In this document: piece by piece, positions 5,633-7,228 of the stretch
How the letters are laid out: each line of letters opens with the position of its first letter
How positions within the stretch are numbered: position 1 is the first letter of the stretch
Assembly: GCA_041619315.1 (NCBI GenBank)
Contig: JBFKEC010000168.1
Coordinates: forward strand, 1-7,228
Direction: 5' to 3'
DNA from: Oceanococcus sp041619315
Lineage (GTDB): Bacteria; Pseudomonadota; Gammaproteobacteria; Nevskiales; Oceanococcaceae
DNA length: 7,228 bases
Notes under the pieces: model-generated
Database searches by the model: none
Seen by the model: only the letters and a program-made list of their open reading frames with translations
Told to the model about the DNA's origin: nothing
Position numbers and translations under genes: made by a program

Positions 5633-5649
5633 CAATCGAAGGCTTAATC

Positions 5650-6090
5650 GTGTCGGCTTACACCACCGCAATGTTGTTGACCATGGGGCTGGTCGCGGCC
5701 ACAGTCACCCTGCACTATGAAGTCTTGACCTCGCTCAATCGCGCCTTGCCGCGCTGGCGGCATATTCCGGGTCGCTTGCGCATGCTGGTGCTGATCAGCC
5801 TGTTGCTGCTGCTACACCTGATCGAAATCGGTCTGTTCGGCCTGGGTATCCATGTGGCCGCAAGTTTTCCGGCATTGGGTGGTATCACTGGCAGCCATGA
5901 GCATTTGCAATTGTTCGACGCGGTCTATCTGTCGGCCACCACCTATTCCACCCTGGGCTACGGTGATCTGGTGCCGCATGGCGCTATTCGAATTCTGGTC
6001 GGCGTGGAATCCGTGGTCGGCCTGCTGATGATCACCTGGTCAGCGTCCTTCACCTATCTGGAAATGCAGCGCTACTGGACTCCGCGCTAG
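5650..6090 (+). CDS. Small potassium channel subunit (Ion_trans_2 type, TLGYGD filter)
   Basis: A 146-residue inner-membrane protein. An N-terminal hydrophobic helix (about 5-26), a basic loop (31-44), a second helix (about 45-70), a pore helix with the filter TTYSTLGYGDLVP (97-109) and a last helix (about 112-136) give a KcsA-like pore module with one extra N-terminal segment. TLGYGD (101-106) is the K+ selectivity signature. There is no RCK/TrkA-N or cyclic-nucleotide domain, so gating is not evident; four subunits would be needed per pore. The start is GTG, chosen because GAAGG lies about 7 nt upstream; an ATG seven codons later would cut into the first helix. It is the only plus-strand gene and has a perfect FNR box upstream, suggesting expression under oxygen limitation. 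Selectivity is inferred from the filter; the physiological role is unknown. Confidence 0.88.
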   Translation: MSAYTTAMLLTMGLVAATVTLHYEVLTSLNRALPRWRHIPGRLRMLVLISLLLLLHLIEIGLFGLGIHVAASFPALGGITGSHEHLQLFDAVYLSATTYSTLGYGDLVPHGAIRILVGVESVVGLLMITWSASFTYLEMQRYWTPR

Positions 6091-6107
6091 CCCTGCGCGC
6101 ATAAAAA

Positions 6108-6139
6108 AACCCTCCGAACGCGACAGCGAACGGAGGGTT
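6108..6139 (-). terminator. Intrinsic terminator of the metalloprotease gene (convergent gap)
   Basis: AACCCTCCG (6108-6116) pairs with CGGAGGGTT (6131-6139), a 9-bp stem; inside, CGC (6119-6121) and GCG (6126-6128) can stack beyond an AA/AA internal loop. On the minus strand the stem runs into a T-tract (complement of A at 6103-6109), a textbook Rho-independent terminator 18 nt after the protease stop. On the plus strand the following bases (ATCTTGG) are a poor U-tract, so it would stop channel transcripts only weakly. Confidence 0.88.
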
Positions 6140-6156
6140 ATCTTGGTTGCGTAACG

Positions 6157-7228
6157 CTAGATGCGCGGCGCCGCGGCGCGACGCTGCGGTCTGAACATCA
6201 GAACCAGCAGCAACAAGCCGAGCAGCGACAGATTGAGCGCCCCACCACGCAGCAGCGGAGCTGATGTTGCGCTGTACTCATCGTCGTCATCAGCCATGTC
6301 GGCATCGCACACGAATGGGGTGAAATCCTCGACCACACCGACGTGATCGGCACTGTCACGCGATGGTGCCACCGCGTACAGGCCGGCACCACGCTTGGCA
6401 AAGCCGTTGGAACACGCCGCGTAATCCTGGAAGTCATTGGCCATGACCACGGACAACACCGCATCACGCGCTTCGGTGTAGGTCGCATTGGCCGGGGTCA
6501 TCTTGAACCCGCCAATGATGTAGTCCTTCATGCGTGACTGCGCCTCGGCAAAGCTATGGCGCGGGTCATTGATCAGACCGACATAACAGTTCCAGACCAT
6601 ATTGGCCCAGATCTCACCCGAGCTGTGCACCGCCGAGTTGGTCGCTCCGTCACCACCATCCGGTGTGGGCTCACCATCGGCAATATGCTTGAAGGTAAAC
6701 GCATTGCGCGAGAAGTCGGTGGAATATGGCGCACGTCGGATACCCGACCAGAAATTGTGCGTGACATAGCCGGCCAGCGAGTAAGCGCCGGAGTAGTTGT
6801 CGTTGAACGGTGCATCGGCATCGTCCTCCCGTGCCGACAGCATGAAGGCATTGATATCACCCCAGCCTTCCGACATGGCACCAGCCTGATTGTTGCTGGA
6901 ATCGGTCAGACGATGGTGCACGTAGTGGAACAATTCATGGGCAACAATCTGGTTGTCCAGCGTGCCATCGGAATCGATAGTCTCTTCACGATTGACCCGC
7001 ATGGTGACTTCACCCAGGGCCAGATTGTCCTTGATGATCTGACCATCAGCCTTGTTGATCATGACCGACGGCACCTGATACAGCGGATCCGTGACCGATA
7101 CCGGCAGCAGATCAATCGGCACGTCACCATTGCCCATGCTGATCGGTGCGGAATCCACATTGTTGACCACAATCATTGCCGCCGCGCCGGACAGCATGGC
7201 GAACTGGGCCTTGGTGGTGAATGCACAC
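6157..7228 (-). CDS. M36-type (fungalysin-like) metalloprotease, C-terminal part, with PA domain and GlyGly-CTERM-like tail
   Basis: The frame is open to the right edge, so the N-terminus and start lie outside; 357 codons including the stop are present. The first visible residues, CAFTTKAQFAMLSGAAAMIVVNN, split here by an internal Met codon at 7197, form a protease-associated (PA) domain that continues to about 7020. Then come zinc-site HELFH (6925-6939) and, about 20 residues on, SEGWGD with the third ligand Glu, the arrangement of the M36 family (HExxH...EGWSD). SGEIWANMVW further on is also M36-like. An acidic run (DADMADDDDE) precedes the tail: Gly-Gly, about 16 hydrophobic residues, then basic RPQRR, matching the GlyGly-CTERM sorting signal handled by rhombosortase. 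It should be an exported or surface zinc protease. The PA domain sits ahead of the zinc motif. An intrinsic terminator follows the stop. Confidence 0.88.
   Translation of the reverse strand, partial: CAFTTKAQFAMLSGAAAMIVVNNVDSAPISMGNGDVPIDLLPVSVTDPLYQVPSVMINKADGQIIKDNLALGEVTMRVNREETIDSDGTLDNQIVAHELFHYVHHRLTDSSNNQAGAMSEGWGDINAFMLSAREDDADAPFNDNYSGAYSLAGYVTHNFWSGIRRAPYSTDFSRNAFTFKHIADGEPTPDGGDGATNSAVHSSGEIWANMVWNCYVGLINDPRHSFAEAQSRMKDYIIGGFKMTPANATYTEARDAVLSVVMANDFQDYAACSNGFAKRGAGLYAVAPSRDSADHVGVVEDFTPFVCDADMADDDDEYSATSAPLLRGGALNLSLLGLLLLVLMFRPQRRAAAPRI

Overview
The window reads as chromosomal DNA of a GC-rich proteobacterium, most likely a gammaproteobacterium. This is an inference from the mix of FNR, FixL/FixJ and Usp types, and from a surface metalloprotease with a GlyGly-CTERM-like tail, a sorting signal best known from gammaproteobacteria. 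No tRNA, rRNA, insertion sequence or CRISPR array is visible. All genes but one lie on the minus strand.

Layout from right to left, in the direction of minus-strand transcription. (a) 6157-7228 is the C-terminal part of a secreted M36-type metalloprotease, closed by an intrinsic terminator at 6108-6139. (b) A small K+ channel gene (5650-6090) is the only plus-strand gene. It is divergent from (c) a compact minus-strand run: tandem-domain universal stress protein (4613-5494), PAS protein with a degenerate GGDEF domain (about 3706-4566), FixL-type haem-PAS histidine kinase (2540-3664) and FixJ-type response regulator (1920-2543, 4-nt overlap with fixL). (d) After a 138-bp gap with a hairpin and a promoter-like region come an FNR-type regulator with all four Fe-S cysteines (1056-1781), an ETHE1/Blh-type persulfide dioxygenase (157-1056, sharing one base with fnr), and the start of a small membrane protein (110 to the left edge).

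The genes make sense together as an oxygen/redox-sensing locus. FixL carries the haem-ligand His and the distal-pocket residues of rhizobial FixL, FixJ is its cognate partner by position and family, and the Crp/Fnr protein has the [4Fe-4S] ligand pattern and the E..SR recognition helix of FNR. A perfect FNR box, TTGATCTGGATCAA, lies at 5569-5582 between the usp and channel genes. It sits where a class II FNR site would be for the channel gene, and about 75 bp upstream of usp. I infer that the FNR protein encoded here controls the channel and possibly the usp-PAS-fixLJ run upstream of its own gene, so that a haem sensor and an Fe-S sensor may be wired in a loop. The wiring is inference; the motifs are visible in the sequence.

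The least ordinary points are the placement of the FNR box over a K+ channel gene, the translational linkage of an Fe-S O2 sensor to a persulfide dioxygenase, the catalytically dead GGDEF protein inside the sensor operon, and a pair of direct repeats abutting the putative fnr promoter.
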